DNA of 39,196 nt, from contig NZ_BNBO01000075.1 in NCBI RefSeq assembly GCF_014655955.1, positions 1 through 39,196 on the forward strand, read 5' to 3'. The stretch comes from Kitasatospora indigofera (lineage in GTDB: Bacteria; Actinomycetota; Actinomycetes; Streptomycetales; Streptomycetaceae). Positions 1 to 8,324 of the stretch are shown here, one piece after another; within the stretch, counting starts at the first letter, position 1; each line of letters starts with the position of its first letter. The translations under genes were made by a program, and so were the position numbers. The notes below the pieces were generated by a model. That model made no database searches and was not told where the DNA came from. It worked only from the letters and a program-made list of their open reading frames with translations.

Positions 1-1
1 C

Positions 2-40
2 GCGGTGAACCTGCTCACCGCCGCCGGCACCACCGGCTGA
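2..40 (+). CDS. 3' end of an unidentified protein-coding gene (partial)
   Basis: Twelve codons run into a TGA at 38-40, reading AVNLLTAAGTTG. Every codon ends in G or C, as in the real genes of this window, and a strong hairpin follows 20 bases later, so this is very probably the carboxyl end of a plus-strand gene whose body lies to the left. The fragment is too short to name a family. Confidence 0.55.
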   Translation, partial: AVNLLTAAGTTG

Positions 41-59
41 CCCGTCCGCAGTCCCCACC

Positions 60-100
60 GGGGCCGGAGCCGCACGCAGCCCGCGTGCCGCTCCGGCCCC
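60..100. terminator. Intrinsic-type hairpin between convergent genes
   Basis: Two 18-base arms (60-77 and 83-100) are complementary except at one position, around a 5-base loop. It lies between the plus-strand gene ending at 40 and the minus-strand MFS gene ending at 173, so it can serve both. There is no U-tract, as is usual for terminators in high-GC actinobacteria. Confidence 0.7.
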
Positions 101-172
101 GCGGTCGTTCCAGGCCCCGCCCGGCGGGGTTCGGCCCTCGTCGGGCCGGGTCCAGCGCCTGCCCGGCCGGGT

Positions 173-1621
173 TCAGCCCGCGGCGGGCCGTGCCTGGGCC
201 GCCGCGAGCTTCCGGCGCAGCCGCAGGATCATCAGGGTGCCGGCCGCCAGCGGGACGTACATCCAGCAGAAGGCCCAGCGGTAGGCATCGGCGGAGTAGC
301 TGCCGGCCCCGGCCGGGGAGAGCGCGTCGAGCAGGACGCCGATGCCGAACAGGGTGATCATCGTCCCGATGAAACCGCCCATGTTGGCGATGCCGGAGGC
401 GGTGCCGAGCCGGCCGACCGGGTTGTGGGCCCGGGCGTAGTCGAGGCCGACCAGCGAGGCCGGGCCGTTGCTGCCCATCAGCAGGATCAGCACGACCAGC
501 AGGCCGGCCGGCGGGTGGGCGCCCGGCCAGGCCAGGGCGACCGCCCAGCCGGCGCCGGTGACGGCTATCACCGAGAGGGTGATCGGCATCCGGGCCTTCG
601 TCGTCCGGGAGAGCAGCCGGCCGAACAGCAGCCCGAAGGCCATGTTGCTGAAGACCAGCAGGGTGAGCAGCCCGCCGGCCTGGCCGCGGGTCATGCCCTG
701 GCCCTCGACCAGGTAGGGCAGCCCCCAGAGCAGGCCGAAGGCGTTGCCGGGGAACTGGGTGGTGAAGTGGACCCAGAGCCCGAGCCGGGTGCCGGGCTCC
801 TGCCAGGAGTCCCGGATCTGCGACCGCACGGACGGCCTGGGGGCGGGCAGTCCGGCCGCGGGAACGGCGGGGAGGTCCGCCACGGCCGGGACGACGGGCA
901 GTTCCGCCACGGTCGCCGCGGCCGGCCCGGCGCCCGGCCCGGTCGCGGGCGGGGCCTCCCGCAGGAACAGCGCGAGCAGGGCCGCCACCCCGATCCCGAG
1001 CAGCGCGGTGGTGGTGAAGGTGGCCTGCCAGCCCTCGCTGTGCAGGGCCTGGGCGAGGACCACGGTGGTGACCAGGTTGCCGCCCATCCCGGCCAGCCCG
1101 GTCAGCTGAGCCACCAGCGGGTTCTTCGCGGCCGGGAACCAGCGGGCGGCGATCCGCAGGACGGCGATGAAGGTCATCGCGTCGCCGCAGCCCAGCACCG
1201 CCCGGGAGGCCAGCGCGGGGGCGAAGGAGGAGCTGAAGGCGAACGCGAGCTGCCCGGCGCTGAGCAGCAGCACGCCGGTCAGCAGGACCTTGCGCGGACC
1301 GTGCCGGTCGATCAGCAGGCCGACCGGGATCTGCATGGCCGCGTAGACCAGCACCTGGAGGATGGAGAAGGTGGACAGCGCGGAGGCGCCGATGCCGAAG
1401 CGCTCGGCCGCGTCCAGCCCGGCCACCCCGAGGCTGGTCCGGTGGATCACCGCCAGGAAGTACGCGCTGACGCCGATCGACCAGGCGGCCCAGGCGGCGC
1501 GGCCGCCGGGCGGCGCGGCGGCGGCCGGCGGGTTCGGGCCGGCGGCCGGCGGGTTGGGTGCGGTGATCCTGGGACCGGGTACGGACAGCGGGCGGGCGGT
1601 ACTGGCAGGGTCCACGCTCAT
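173..1621 (-). CDS. MFS transporter
   Basis: A 482-residue integral membrane protein of the major facilitator superfamily, moving a small solute across the cytoplasmic membrane. Residues 1-40 are a Pro/Ala-rich tail. The first half holds about six hydrophobic segments, with the MFS motif-A-like stretch LLIDRHGPRKVLL after the second. A long Ala/Pro/Val-rich loop links to the second six-segment half. The ATG at 1619-1621 is the only start that keeps the tail. The substrate cannot be read from the sequence; there is no NNP nitrate signature or drug-efflux motif C that I can see. It is transcribed alone, downstream of and in the same direction as the M64 peptidase gene, 130 bases apart with a hairpin between. 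Confidence 0.9.
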   Translation of the reverse strand: MSVDPASTARPLSVPGPRITAPNPPAAGPNPPAAAAPPGGRAAWAAWSIGVSAYFLAVIHRTSLGVAGLDAAERFGIGASALSTFSILQVLVYAAMQIPVGLLIDRHGPRKVLLTGVLLLSAGQLAFAFSSSFAPALASRAVLGCGDAMTFIAVLRIAARWFPAAKNPLVAQLTGLAGMGGNLVTTVVLAQALHSEGWQATFTTTALLGIGVAALLALFLREAPPATGPGAGPAAATVAELPVVPAVADLPAVPAAGLPAPRPSVRSQIRDSWQEPGTRLGLWVHFTTQFPGNAFGLLWGLPYLVEGQGMTRGQAGGLLTLLVFSNMAFGLLFGRLLSRTTKARMPITLSVIAVTGAGWAVALAWPGAHPPAGLLVVLILLMGSNGPASLVGLDYARAHNPVGRLGTASGIANMGGFIGTMITLFGIGVLLDALSPAGAGSYSADAYRWAFCWMYVPLAAGTLMILRLRRKLAAAQARPAAG

Positions 1622-1718
1622 AGTGGGGCCAGGTTAGTCATCCGGCCTTCCGAACCCGACCCCGGGGTCCGGGCACGAAGGATCCCGCTGCCCGGGGCCC
1701 CGCCCTCCCCGCCACCCT

Positions 1719-1738
1719 CCCGGCGGCCGGCCGCCGGG
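1719..1738 (-). terminator. Palindromic hairpin after the M64 peptidase gene
   Basis: A perfect 20-base palindrome that can fold as an 8-bp stem with a 4-base loop, 13 bases beyond the stop codon of the minus-strand peptidase gene. Placement suggests a terminator. Confidence 0.5.
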
Positions 1739-1751
1739 GCCCGCCGACGGG

Positions 1752-2984
1752 TCAGCCCTTGACCGTCCAGGTGACCGTCCGGGTCATGTAGCGGTCCCGG
1801 AAGGCCTCGTCCCGCACCCAGTCCGTGGTGTCCCGGACCACCGCCGTGACGGTGGCGGTGTGCCCGGACGGCAGGCTCAGCGCGGCGGTGTCCAGCGAGC
1901 CCCGGTCGGCGGGCGCCGGCTGCACCGGCACCCCGTCGACCCGCCAGTCGACCTGCAGCTGCCGGGCACCGTTCAGCGGCAGCGGACGGACCTCCAGGCG
2001 GGGCCGGCCGCTGACCTCGCCGGCCGGCGGCACCGGGCTGTCGGTGGGCGCGACCCGGCGGTAGATCTGCTCGATGATCGCCTCCCGGGAGGGCAGGTTG
2101 TAGGTGCCGCCCAGGGTGCGCATCACCGAGTCGGGGGTGGGCCGGTAGATGCCGTTGGCACTGCGGTACGCCCCGACCGTCCCGCCGCCGTCAGGGGACT
2201 GCACACCCAGCCAGCGCCACCACTTGACCTGCTTGCGGCGCATCTCGTCGGCGTTCTCGGTGGCCAGGTTGGGGTAGTCGGCGTCGTCGGGGGCGCTGTC
2301 GTACTCGTCGCCGAGGTCGCCGACCGTGTGCCCGATCTCGTGCTGGATGATCCGCCCCGCGTCGGGGCTGCCCCCGGCGAGGGTGGTCACCCCGGTGCCG
2401 CCGGCGCCGCCGTACTCGGTGGAGTTCGCCAGCGCGATCAGGTACTGCGGGCCCTCGCCGTCCCCGGCGTAGCGGGCGGTGGCGCCCTCGTCCGCGCAGA
2501 GCAGGCGGGCGGTGCCGTCGCACCAGAAGTGCATGCCCAGCGGGGTGTCGCTGTGCTGGTCGTGGCTCTCGCTCTCGGCGATGCCGGACACCGGGGAGAC
2601 CACCTCGACCCGTCGTATGTTGAAGAAGCCCTGGTAGCTGCGGAACGGCTCGATCTCCATCAGGGCCTTCCAGGCCCGGTCCGCCTGCTGGCGGAACATC
2701 TCCTGCTCCGGGGCGGTGTAGCCGTCGCCGAGCAGGACGAGGGTGATCCGGTTGGCCGGGTCGCCGGTGCGGCGTATGTCGATGGTCGGGGCGGCGCCGA
2801 CGGACCGGAGATCGGCCCGTTTCACCGCGTGCGGCGGCACCGCGCGGTCGGCCGGGGCACCGGCTCCGATCGCGCCGAAGGGCGCGGGGCCGGCCAGTTC
2901 CAGGGCGGCCGGGAGCACGGCGGTGGACAGCAGGACGAGCGCGGCCAGACTCCGGACGAGCCGGCCAGGGGTGCCAGGCGGCAT
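1752..2984 (-). CDS. Secreted zinc metallopeptidase, M64 (IgA-peptidase-like) family
   Basis: A 410-residue exported zinc endopeptidase. An N-terminal hydrophobic run (LAALVLLSTAVLPAALELA, about residues 13-31) after two Arg is a signal peptide. The zinc site is HEIGH at residues 215-219, with Glu216 as the expected general base, followed by GDEYD at 225-229, the pattern of MEROPS M64. The N-terminal half has the family's LVLLGDGYT stretch. The C-terminal 120 residues look like an Ig-type beta domain. Family members cleave host IgA in gut bacteria, but soil actinomycete members have no known substrate, so the target here is unknown. The start is an ATG at 2982-2984; the upstream side faces the small peptide gene at 3085. 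Confidence 0.9.
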   Translation of the reverse strand: MPPGTPGRLVRSLAALVLLSTAVLPAALELAGPAPFGAIGAGAPADRAVPPHAVKRADLRSVGAAPTIDIRRTGDPANRITLVLLGDGYTAPEQEMFRQQADRAWKALMEIEPFRSYQGFFNIRRVEVVSPVSGIAESESHDQHSDTPLGMHFWCDGTARLLCADEGATARYAGDGEGPQYLIALANSTEYGGAGGTGVTTLAGGSPDAGRIIQHEIGHTVGDLGDEYDSAPDDADYPNLATENADEMRRKQVKWWRWLGVQSPDGGGTVGAYRSANGIYRPTPDSVMRTLGGTYNLPSREAIIEQIYRRVAPTDSPVPPAGEVSGRPRLEVRPLPLNGARQLQVDWRVDGVPVQPAPADRGSLDTAALSLPSGHTATVTAVVRDTTDWVRDEAFRDRYMTRTVTWTVKG

Positions 2985-3052
2985 ACGAGTGCGTCCTAAG
3001 GGATCCGGTCACCCGGCGGGCGCTCGGGTGGGGGTCGCCAAGACGTACCCCC

Positions 3053-3069
3053 GGGGAGCGCCGCTCCCC
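3053..3069. promoter_or_regulatory. Hairpin just before the small peptide gene
   Basis: GGGGAG and CTCCCC flank five bases and form a perfect stem ending five bases before the AGGAG ribosome site of the 3085 gene. It could affect initiation or mark a transcript boundary. Only the symmetry is seen; the role is inferred. Confidence 0.4.
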
Positions 3070-3084
3070 AACCAGGAGAACCCA

Positions 3085-3150
3085 ATGTCACTGGAGTGGC
3101 CGAAGATCCATCCCATCCCGGACATCCCAATGATTGGGCCGTCCGACTGA
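3085..3150 (+). CDS. Putative 21-residue Pro/Ile-rich peptide
   Basis: A very short reading frame with a good ribosome site: AGGAG at 3074-3078, six bases before ATG. The product begins MSLEWPK, is then dominated by alternating Ile and Pro (IHPIPDIPMIGP) and ends in Asp. Codon ends are less GC-biased than in neighbouring genes (about 16 of 20). The last third of the gene carries a CCCAAT-G-ATTGGG inverted repeat (3126-3138). A strong hairpin follows at 3248-3281. It is divergent from the M64 peptidase. I recognise no family; it could be a bioactive or leader peptide, or a chance frame. No modification enzyme lies nearby. Confidence 0.4.
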   Translation: MSLEWPKIHPIPDIPMIGPSD

Positions 3151-3247
3151 CCCGAGCCCTACCGCCGCCGGCCGTCCCGAGCCGGACCGCGCCCGGCGCC
3201 GGGGTGCCGGGCGCCCTTGCGCCGGGGCCACCGGCAGGGCGGACGGC

Positions 3248-3281
3248 GCGGTACGGCACCCGTCCGGCGGTGCCGTACCGC
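3248..3281. terminator. Bidirectional hairpin terminator
   Basis: Perfect 13-bp arms (3248-3260 and 3269-3281) around an 8-base loop, about 100 bases after the small peptide gene and 20 bases beyond the stop of the minus-strand BenE gene, so it can end transcription from both sides. Confidence 0.7.
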
Positions 3282-3301
3282 CTCTGCGGCGCCCCTACCG
3301 G

Positions 3302-4558
3302 TCAGGCGGCGCCCCCGCGACCGGGGCCGGCCGGTACCCGGGCGTGCAGCAGGAGATGCGTCGCGACCCCCAGCAGGAGACCCCAGAAGGCCGAGCCGAT
3401 CCCGAACAGCGACATCCCGGACGCCGTCGCCAGGAAGGTCACCACGGCGGCGTCCCGGCCCTGCTCCTCGGCGACCGCCGCCGCCAGGCTGCCCTGCAAC
3501 GAGGCCAGCAGGGCGACCCCGGCGACCACCGCGACCAGCTCCTTCGGCAGCCCGGTGAACAGGCTGACCAGCACCCCGCCGAAGCTGCCGACCAGCAGGT
3601 ACAGCGCCCCGGCGGACATGCCGGCCACGTAGCGGCGGCGCGGGTCGGGGTGGCTCTCCGGACCGGCGCAGATCGCGGCCGTGATGGCGGCGATGTTGAC
3701 GCCGGGGGAGCCGAACGGGGCCAGCAGCACCGAGACACCGCCGGTCGCCCCGATCAGCAGCCGGTCGTCCGGCCGGTAGCCGAAGGCCCGCAGGACGCCG
3801 AGCCCGGGGGCGTTCTGCGAGGCCAGCGCCACGATGGTGAGCGGCAGCGCGAGGCCGACCAGGGACGGCCAGGAGAGCGCCGGGGCGGTGAGCACCGGCC
3901 GGGTCGGGCCGGCGGCCCCGCCCAGGTGCAGCGGCAGGCCGACGGTGACGGCCGCGAGCACCCCGCCCGCCACCAGGGCGACGGGCACGGCGTACCGGGG
4001 GGCCAGCCGCTTGGCCAGCAGGAAGGCCGCGAAGGTGCCGAGCACCAGGACGGGGGCCCCGCGCAGCGCGGTGAAGATCCCGGTGCCGAAGGAGAAGAGG
4101 ATCCCGGCGAGCATCGCGTTCACGATCCCGGCCGGCACCGCCCGGATCAGCCGCCCGAACAGCCCGGTGATCCCGAACAGCCCGGTCACCACCCCGCTCA
4201 CCAGGAAGGCACCGACCGCCTCCCGGTACGGGTAGGCGCCGAGGCTGGTCACCAGCAGGGCCGCGCCCGGGGTCGACCAGGCGGTGATCACCGGCATCCG
4301 GGTCCACCAGCTGAGCAGCAGGCAGGTCAGGCCGCTGCCGACCGACACCGCCCAGATCCAGGAGGCCGTGTGCGCCTGGTCGAGCTGTCCGGCGGCCGCC
4401 GCGGCGAGCACCACCACCAGCGGGCCCGAGAAGGAGACGGCGATGCAGACGAGCCCGGCCAGCAGGGCCGGGACGGAGACGTCCCGGCGCAGCGACCGGC
4501 GCCCGTCCTCGCCCGGAGGGTGCGCCACCGACTGCTCCGCGAGCTGCTGTTCGACCAT
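3302..4558 (-). CDS. BenE-family (benzoate/H+ symporter-like) membrane transporter
   Basis: A 418-residue polytopic membrane protein with about twelve hydrophobic segments, matching the BenE/YdcO family, which belongs to the same fold group as nucleobase-ascorbate transporters. Typical stretches are SWIWAVSVGSGL, the TPGAALL loop and APFGSPGVNIAAITAAIC in the second half. The family's best-known member imports benzoate with protons; no aromatic-degradation genes lie beside this one, so the substrate here is open. I chose the ATG at 4556-4558 because the homologous region begins about 20 residues later; a GTG at 4660 would add 34 unconvincing residues. It ends at the hairpin 3248-3281. Confidence 0.85.
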   Translation of the reverse strand: MVEQQLAEQSVAHPPGEDGRRSLRRDVSVPALLAGLVCIAVSFSGPLVVVLAAAAAGQLDQAHTASWIWAVSVGSGLTCLLLSWWTRMPVITAWSTPGAALLVTSLGAYPYREAVGAFLVSGVVTGLFGITGLFGRLIRAVPAGIVNAMLAGILFSFGTGIFTALRGAPVLVLGTFAAFLLAKRLAPRYAVPVALVAGGVLAAVTVGLPLHLGGAAGPTRPVLTAPALSWPSLVGLALPLTIVALASQNAPGLGVLRAFGYRPDDRLLIGATGGVSVLLAPFGSPGVNIAAITAAICAGPESHPDPRRRYVAGMSAGALYLLVGSFGGVLVSLFTGLPKELVAVVAGVALLASLQGSLAAAVAEEQGRDAAVVTFLATASGMSLFGIGSAFWGLLLGVATHLLLHARVPAGPGRGGAA

Positions 4559-4764
4559 CCCGGCAGTATCCCGGAGCGGGGTTCGCGAAGCCTCCGAAAA
4601 AACTTCCGGACCCACCTGCAACCCCCGGCGGGGATGGACGTCTGTAAGGGAGAAGGGCACGGAGAGCGAGACCGGCGCAGCCGGGGGGCGCGACTCCGCT
4701 CAGCAGGAGCGGGCCGGTCACCTTCACCCACACCGTCAGCACCACGTCCCTGGGGGAACACAGC

Positions 4765-5727
4765 ATGCGCGCGTCCGGTATCTCCGCATTCACGAAGAAC
4801 GTCCCCTCGCTCTCCCGTCGCTCCCGGGCCACCGGCCTGGCCGCCGCCCTGCTGCTGGCCGGCGCCGTCCAGGTACTCCCCGGCAACACCGCCTGGGCCT
4901 GCGGGGGCCCGGACAGCGCTCAGGCGGCGGCCCGGGCCGCCGACCCGGCCGTCGCCGCCGACAACTCCTTCGAGCTGCACGGACGGAGCGCCGAGGTCGC
5001 GTTCGTCGGCCCCGCGCCCGCCGCCCTGGTGGCCGGCGGCCCGGCGATCGAGTTCGGCATCGAGATCGCCAACTCCACCGAGGCCGACTACCGGCGGATC
5101 GCCCCCGGTCTCGGGTTCTTCAACGCCGCCGGGGCCACCCCCCGGCCCTCGCAGGTGACCGTCGAGGTGATGGCGCAGGGCCGGTGGAAGCGGCTCGCCA
5201 TGAAGCCCGGGTGCGACCCGGCGATCCACTCCGACCCGGCCGGTCCCGGCGAGCCGCTGGCCGTCGGCCGCGCCGTCCGGTACACCTTCCGCGTCACGCT
5301 GGCGGCGGACGCGCCGAAGGACCTCGCGCGGCTGCAGATGTACGCGGGGGCCAACTTCGGCTCCGCCACGGCCGACCTCAAGGTGACCCGTCCCGTGAAG
5401 GCCGCCGCCCCCGGGTCCGGCGCGCCGGCCGCCAAGGCCGGCAGCGCGCCCGGTGGCAGGCCCGGCGCCGAGGCCGCCGGCCCGGCCGTCGAGCCGGCCG
5501 CCGGACGGGCCCCGGTGACCGGCGCCGGGACGACCGCCGGGACGGCCGCGCCGGCCGCGCCGACCGCGCCGACCGCCGGCACCGCACCCGCCGACGCCCC
5601 GGCCACCGAGCTGGCCCGGACCGGGGCCAGCAGCCCGAACGGCTTCCTGGCCGGCTCGGCCGCCGCTTTCGTCGCCCTCGGGGCCGGCGTCCTGATCGCC
5701 GTGCGCCGCCTCCGCAACCAGGGCTGA
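4765..5727 (+). CDS. LAxTG wall-anchored secreted protein
   Basis: A 320-residue surface protein. A twin-basic N-terminus and hydrophobic run (AAALLLAGAVQVL) form a signal peptide with likely cleavage after AWA near residue 46. Residues about 70-205 form an unnamed folded domain (beginning near EFGIEIANS) with one Cys in GCDPAI. An Ala/Pro/Gly-rich stalk follows, then LARTG near residue 283, a hydrophobic helix and the basic tail RRLRNQG. LAxTG is the motif used by class E sortases of high-GC actinobacteria, so the protein is predicted to be covalently bound to peptidoglycan. No sortase gene is in the window. A GGGGGA ribosome site precedes the ATG. Function of the domain is unknown. Confidence 0.85.
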   Translation: MRASGISAFTKNVPSLSRRSRATGLAAALLLAGAVQVLPGNTAWACGGPDSAQAAARAADPAVAADNSFELHGRSAEVAFVGPAPAALVAGGPAIEFGIEIANSTEADYRRIAPGLGFFNAAGATPRPSQVTVEVMAQGRWKRLAMKPGCDPAIHSDPAGPGEPLAVGRAVRYTFRVTLAADAPKDLARLQMYAGANFGSATADLKVTRPVKAAAPGSGAPAAKAGSAPGGRPGAEAAGPAVEPAAGRAPVTGAGTTAGTAAPAAPTAPTAGTAPADAPATELARTGASSPNGFLAGSAAAFVALGAGVLIAVRRLRNQG

Positions 5728-5742
5728 GACGGCCACGGCAAG

Positions 5743-5786
5743 CGGCAGGGCCGTACCCCCACGGCGGTGGGGGTACGGCCCTGCCG
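5743..5786. terminator. Strong bidirectional terminator hairpin
   Basis: Perfect 20-bp arms (5743-5762 and 5767-5786) with a GGCG loop, 16 bases after the surface-protein gene. It also faces the minus-strand bkd operon, which ends at 5845, so it insulates convergent units. Confidence 0.85.
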
Positions 5787-5796
5787 TGCTGTGCGG

Positions 5797-5863
5797 GTGA
5801 TCAGCCCCGGGGTCATCGGCCCCGGGGTCATCGGCCCCGGGTGATCAGCCCCAGGTGATCAGG
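5797..5863. repeat. 15-bp tandem array over the bkd E2 stop codon
   Basis: Units of 14-15 bases with the core ATCAGCCCCGGG/ATCGGCCCCGGG repeat about four and a half times. On the minus strand the first unit is the last five sense codons of the E2 gene (LITWG), and the array continues through the TGA into the spacer. It looks like slippage duplication of the gene end. Confidence 0.75.
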
Positions 5864-7335
5864 CGCTTCGGGCGCTCCAGCAGCGCGGCCACGTCGGCCA
5901 GCACCTTGGAGCCCAGCTCCCCGTCCACCAGTCGGTGGTCGAAGGAGAGCGCCAGCGTGGTCACCTGGCGCGGCACCACCTTGCCCTTGTGCACCCACGG
6001 CATGTCCCGGACCGCGCCGAAGGCCAGGATGGCGGCCTCGCCGGGGTTGAGGATCGGGGTGCCGGTGTCGACGCCGAAGACGCCCACGTTGGTGATGGTG
6101 ACGGTGCCGCCCTGCATGTCGGCGGGCGAGGTCCGGCCCTGGCGGGCGGTGTCGACCAGCTCGCCGAGCGCCGTGGCCAGACCGGAGAGGGTCCGGGCGC
6201 CGGCGTCCTTGATGTTGGGCACGATCAGGCCGCGGGGGGTGGCCGCGGCGATGCCGAGGTTCACCTGCCCCTTGATGACGATCTCCTGCGCCGCCTCGTC
6301 CCACTGCGCGTTGATCTCGGGGTGCCGCTTGATCGCGGTCAGCAGGGCCTTGGCGACCAGCAGCAGCGGGCTGACCCGGACGTCCCGGCCCAGCTCGCCG
6401 GTCTCCTTCAGCCGCCGGACGAACTTCATCGTGCGGGTGACGTCGACCTGGACGAACTCGGTGACGTGCGGGGCGGTGAAGGCCGAGGCCACCATCGCCT
6501 GCGCGGTCGCCTTGCGGACGCCCTTGACCGGGATCCGCACGTCGCCACCGGTCACGGTCGCCGCCCGGTCGTCCTGGACCGCCTCGACCACGGGCGCGGC
6601 CGCCGGTGCCTGCGGGGCCGGGGCCACCACCGGCGCCGGCGCGAGGGCCGCGTGCACGTCCTCGCGGGTGATCACGCCGTCCGGGCCGGTCGGGACGACC
6701 GTCCGCAGGTCGACGCCGAGGTCCTTGGCGAGCTTGCGCACCGGCGGCTTGGCCAGCGGCCGGTCGCCGGCCGCCTGCTCGGGCAGCGCGACGGGCGCCG
6801 CCGGGGCGGGTGCGACCGGGGCGGGTGCGACCGGGGCGGGTGCGACCGGGGCGGGTGCGACCGGCGCCACCACGACGGCGGGGGCGGCCGGGGCCGCCGT
6901 GCCGTGGGAGGCGGTGCCGTTGGAGACGGCGACGGTCGTCTTGCGGGCCCGGCGCTGGGCGCCGCCGGTGCGCGGGCCGTAGCCGACCAGCACCTCGCGG
7001 CGCTCCGGCTCGGGGGCCTCGGCCGGCTCGCCCTGCACGGCCGGCGCGGGCGCCGCGGCGGCGGGGGCGGGTGCCCCGCCGGCCACCGCGACCGTGATGA
7101 TCGCCGTGCCGACGTCGACCGTCGCGCCCGCGGGGAAGAACAGCTGCTCGACCGTCCCGGTGAAGGGGATCGGCAGCTCGACCGCGGCCTTGGCGGTCTC
7201 CACCTCGCAGACGATCTGGCCGTCGGTGACGGGATCGCCGGGCTTGACGTACCAGGTCAGGATCTCGGCCTCGGTGAGGCCCTCCCCGACGTCCGGCATC
7301 CTGAACTCGCGGAGCGAGCGAACTTCGGTGGTCAT
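5845..7335 (-). CDS. bkdC: Branched-chain 2-oxoacid dehydrogenase E2 (lipoamide acyltransferase)
   Basis: Core E2 subunit, about 496 residues, which passes the branched acyl group from lipoyl-lysine to CoA. An N-terminal lipoyl domain has the lipoylated Lys49 in ETAKA. A Pro/Ala-rich linker follows, part of it coded by four perfect 15-base repeats. Next is the peripheral-subunit-binding domain (RKLAKDLGVDL to TREDVHAAL), then the catalytic domain with SFDHRLVDGE near the end, containing the His and Asp of the HxxxD active site. It is last in the operon, 14 bases after E1 beta. Two ATGs overlap at the start; the one at 7335 has the better spacing from AAGGAG (7338 is the alternative). Its partners and the lack of a pyruvate-type E1 support the bkd assignment. 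Confidence 0.9.
   Translation of the reverse strand: MTTEVRSLREFRMPDVGEGLTEAEILTWYVKPGDPVTDGQIVCEVETAKAAVELPIPFTGTVEQLFFPAGATVDVGTAIITVAVAGGAPAPAAAAPAPAVQGEPAEAPEPERREVLVGYGPRTGGAQRRARKTTVAVSNGTASHGTAAPAAPAVVVAPVAPAPVAPAPVAPAPVAPAPAAPVALPEQAAGDRPLAKPPVRKLAKDLGVDLRTVVPTGPDGVITREDVHAALAPAPVVAPAPQAPAAAPVVEAVQDDRAATVTGGDVRIPVKGVRKATAQAMVASAFTAPHVTEFVQVDVTRTMKFVRRLKETGELGRDVRVSPLLLVAKALLTAIKRHPEINAQWDEAAQEIVIKGQVNLGIAAATPRGLIVPNIKDAGARTLSGLATALGELVDTARQGRTSPADMQGGTVTITNVGVFGVDTGTPILNPGEAAILAFGAVRDMPWVHKGKVVPRQVTTLALSFDHRLVDGELGSKVLADVAALLERPKRLITWG
6803..6862. repeat. Four perfect 15-bp repeats in the E2 linker
   Basis: The 15-base unit GGGGCGGGTGCGACC is present four times in a row without change. 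It codes for a repeated Pro-Ala-Pro-Val-Ala pentapeptide in the flexible arm next to the lipoyl domain. The identity of the copies suggests recent expansion; copy number is probably variable between strains. Confidence 0.85.
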
Positions 7336-7349
7336 CATCGCTCCTTGGC

Positions 7350-8324
7350 TCAGTACGCGAACGAGCGGTCGACGGCGTCGAGCACACGGTCCAGATCGGG
7401 CAGGAACGCCTCCTCCACCCGGGAGGGCGGGTACGGCGCGTGGAAGCCGCCGACCCGCAGGACCGGCGCCTCCAGGTGGTAGAAGCAGCGCTCGGTGAGC
7501 CGGGCGGCCAGCTCGGCGCCCATGCCGAGGAAGACCGGCGCCTCGTGCACCACGATGGCGCGGCCGGTGCGCTTGACCGAGGCCTCCAGGGCCGCGAAGT
7601 CCACCGGGGAGAGCGAGCGCAGGTCCACGACCTCCAGGCTGCGGCCGTCCTCCTCGGCCGCCGCGGCGGCGTCCAGGCAGACCTTGACCATCGGGCCGTA
7701 CGCGATCAGCGTGGCGTCCGTGCCGCCGCGGGCGATCCGGGCGTCGTGCAGCGGCAGGTCGGCGGCGTCGCCGACCTCGCCCTTGTCCCAGTAGCGGCGC
7801 TTGGGCTCCAGGAAGATCACCGGGTCGTCCGAGGCGATCGCCTGGCGCAGCATCCAGTGCGCGTCGTGCGCGTTGGAGGGGCTGACCACCCGCAGGCCGG
7901 CGGTGTGCGCGAAGTACGCCTCGTGCGACTCGCTGTGGTGCTCGACCGCGCCGATGCCGCCCGCGTACGGGATCCGGACGGTGACGGGGAGCTTGACGTG
8001 CCCCAGCGCGCGGGCGTGCATCTTGGCGAGCTGGGAGACGATCTGGTCGAAGGCCGGGTAGACGAAGCCGTCGAACTGGATCTCCACCACCGGGCGGTAG
8101 CCGCGCAGCGCGAGGCCGATCGCGGTGCCGACGATGCCGGACTCGGCGAGCGGGGTGTCGATGACCCGGCTCTCGCCGAAGTCCTTCTGCAGTCCGTCGG
8201 TGATCCGGAAGACGCCGCCGAGCTTGCCGATGTCCTCGCCCATCAGCAGCGTCTTGGGGTCGTTCTCCAGCGACTTGCGCAGGGCCTCGTTGAGCGCCTT
8301 GGCGATGCTGAGCTGACCGGCCAT
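7350..8324 (-). CDS. bkdB: Branched-chain 2-oxoacid dehydrogenase E1 beta subunit
   Basis: A 324-residue transketolase-like beta subunit of the thiamin-diphosphate E1 decarboxylase. Family landmarks are LMGEDIGKLGGVFRIT, the conserved ESGIVGTAIGLALRGYRPVVE region and RIPYAGGIGAVEHHSESHEAYF. It forms the alpha2-beta2 E1 with the product of the gene before it. Its ATG overlaps the TGA of E1 alpha by one base (TGATG at 8322-8326), so translation is coupled, which fits a fixed 1:1 subunit ratio. An open frame extends further upstream but only overlaps E1 alpha. Confidence 0.92.
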   Translation of the reverse strand: MAGQLSIAKALNEALRKSLENDPKTLLMGEDIGKLGGVFRITDGLQKDFGESRVIDTPLAESGIVGTAIGLALRGYRPVVEIQFDGFVYPAFDQIVSQLAKMHARALGHVKLPVTVRIPYAGGIGAVEHHSESHEAYFAHTAGLRVVSPSNAHDAHWMLRQAIASDDPVIFLEPKRRYWDKGEVGDAADLPLHDARIARGGTDATLIAYGPMVKVCLDAAAAAEEDGRSLEVVDLRSLSPVDFAALEASVKRTGRAIVVHEAPVFLGMGAELAARLTERCFYHLEAPVLRVGGFHAPYPPSRVEEAFLPDLDRVLDAVDRSFAY

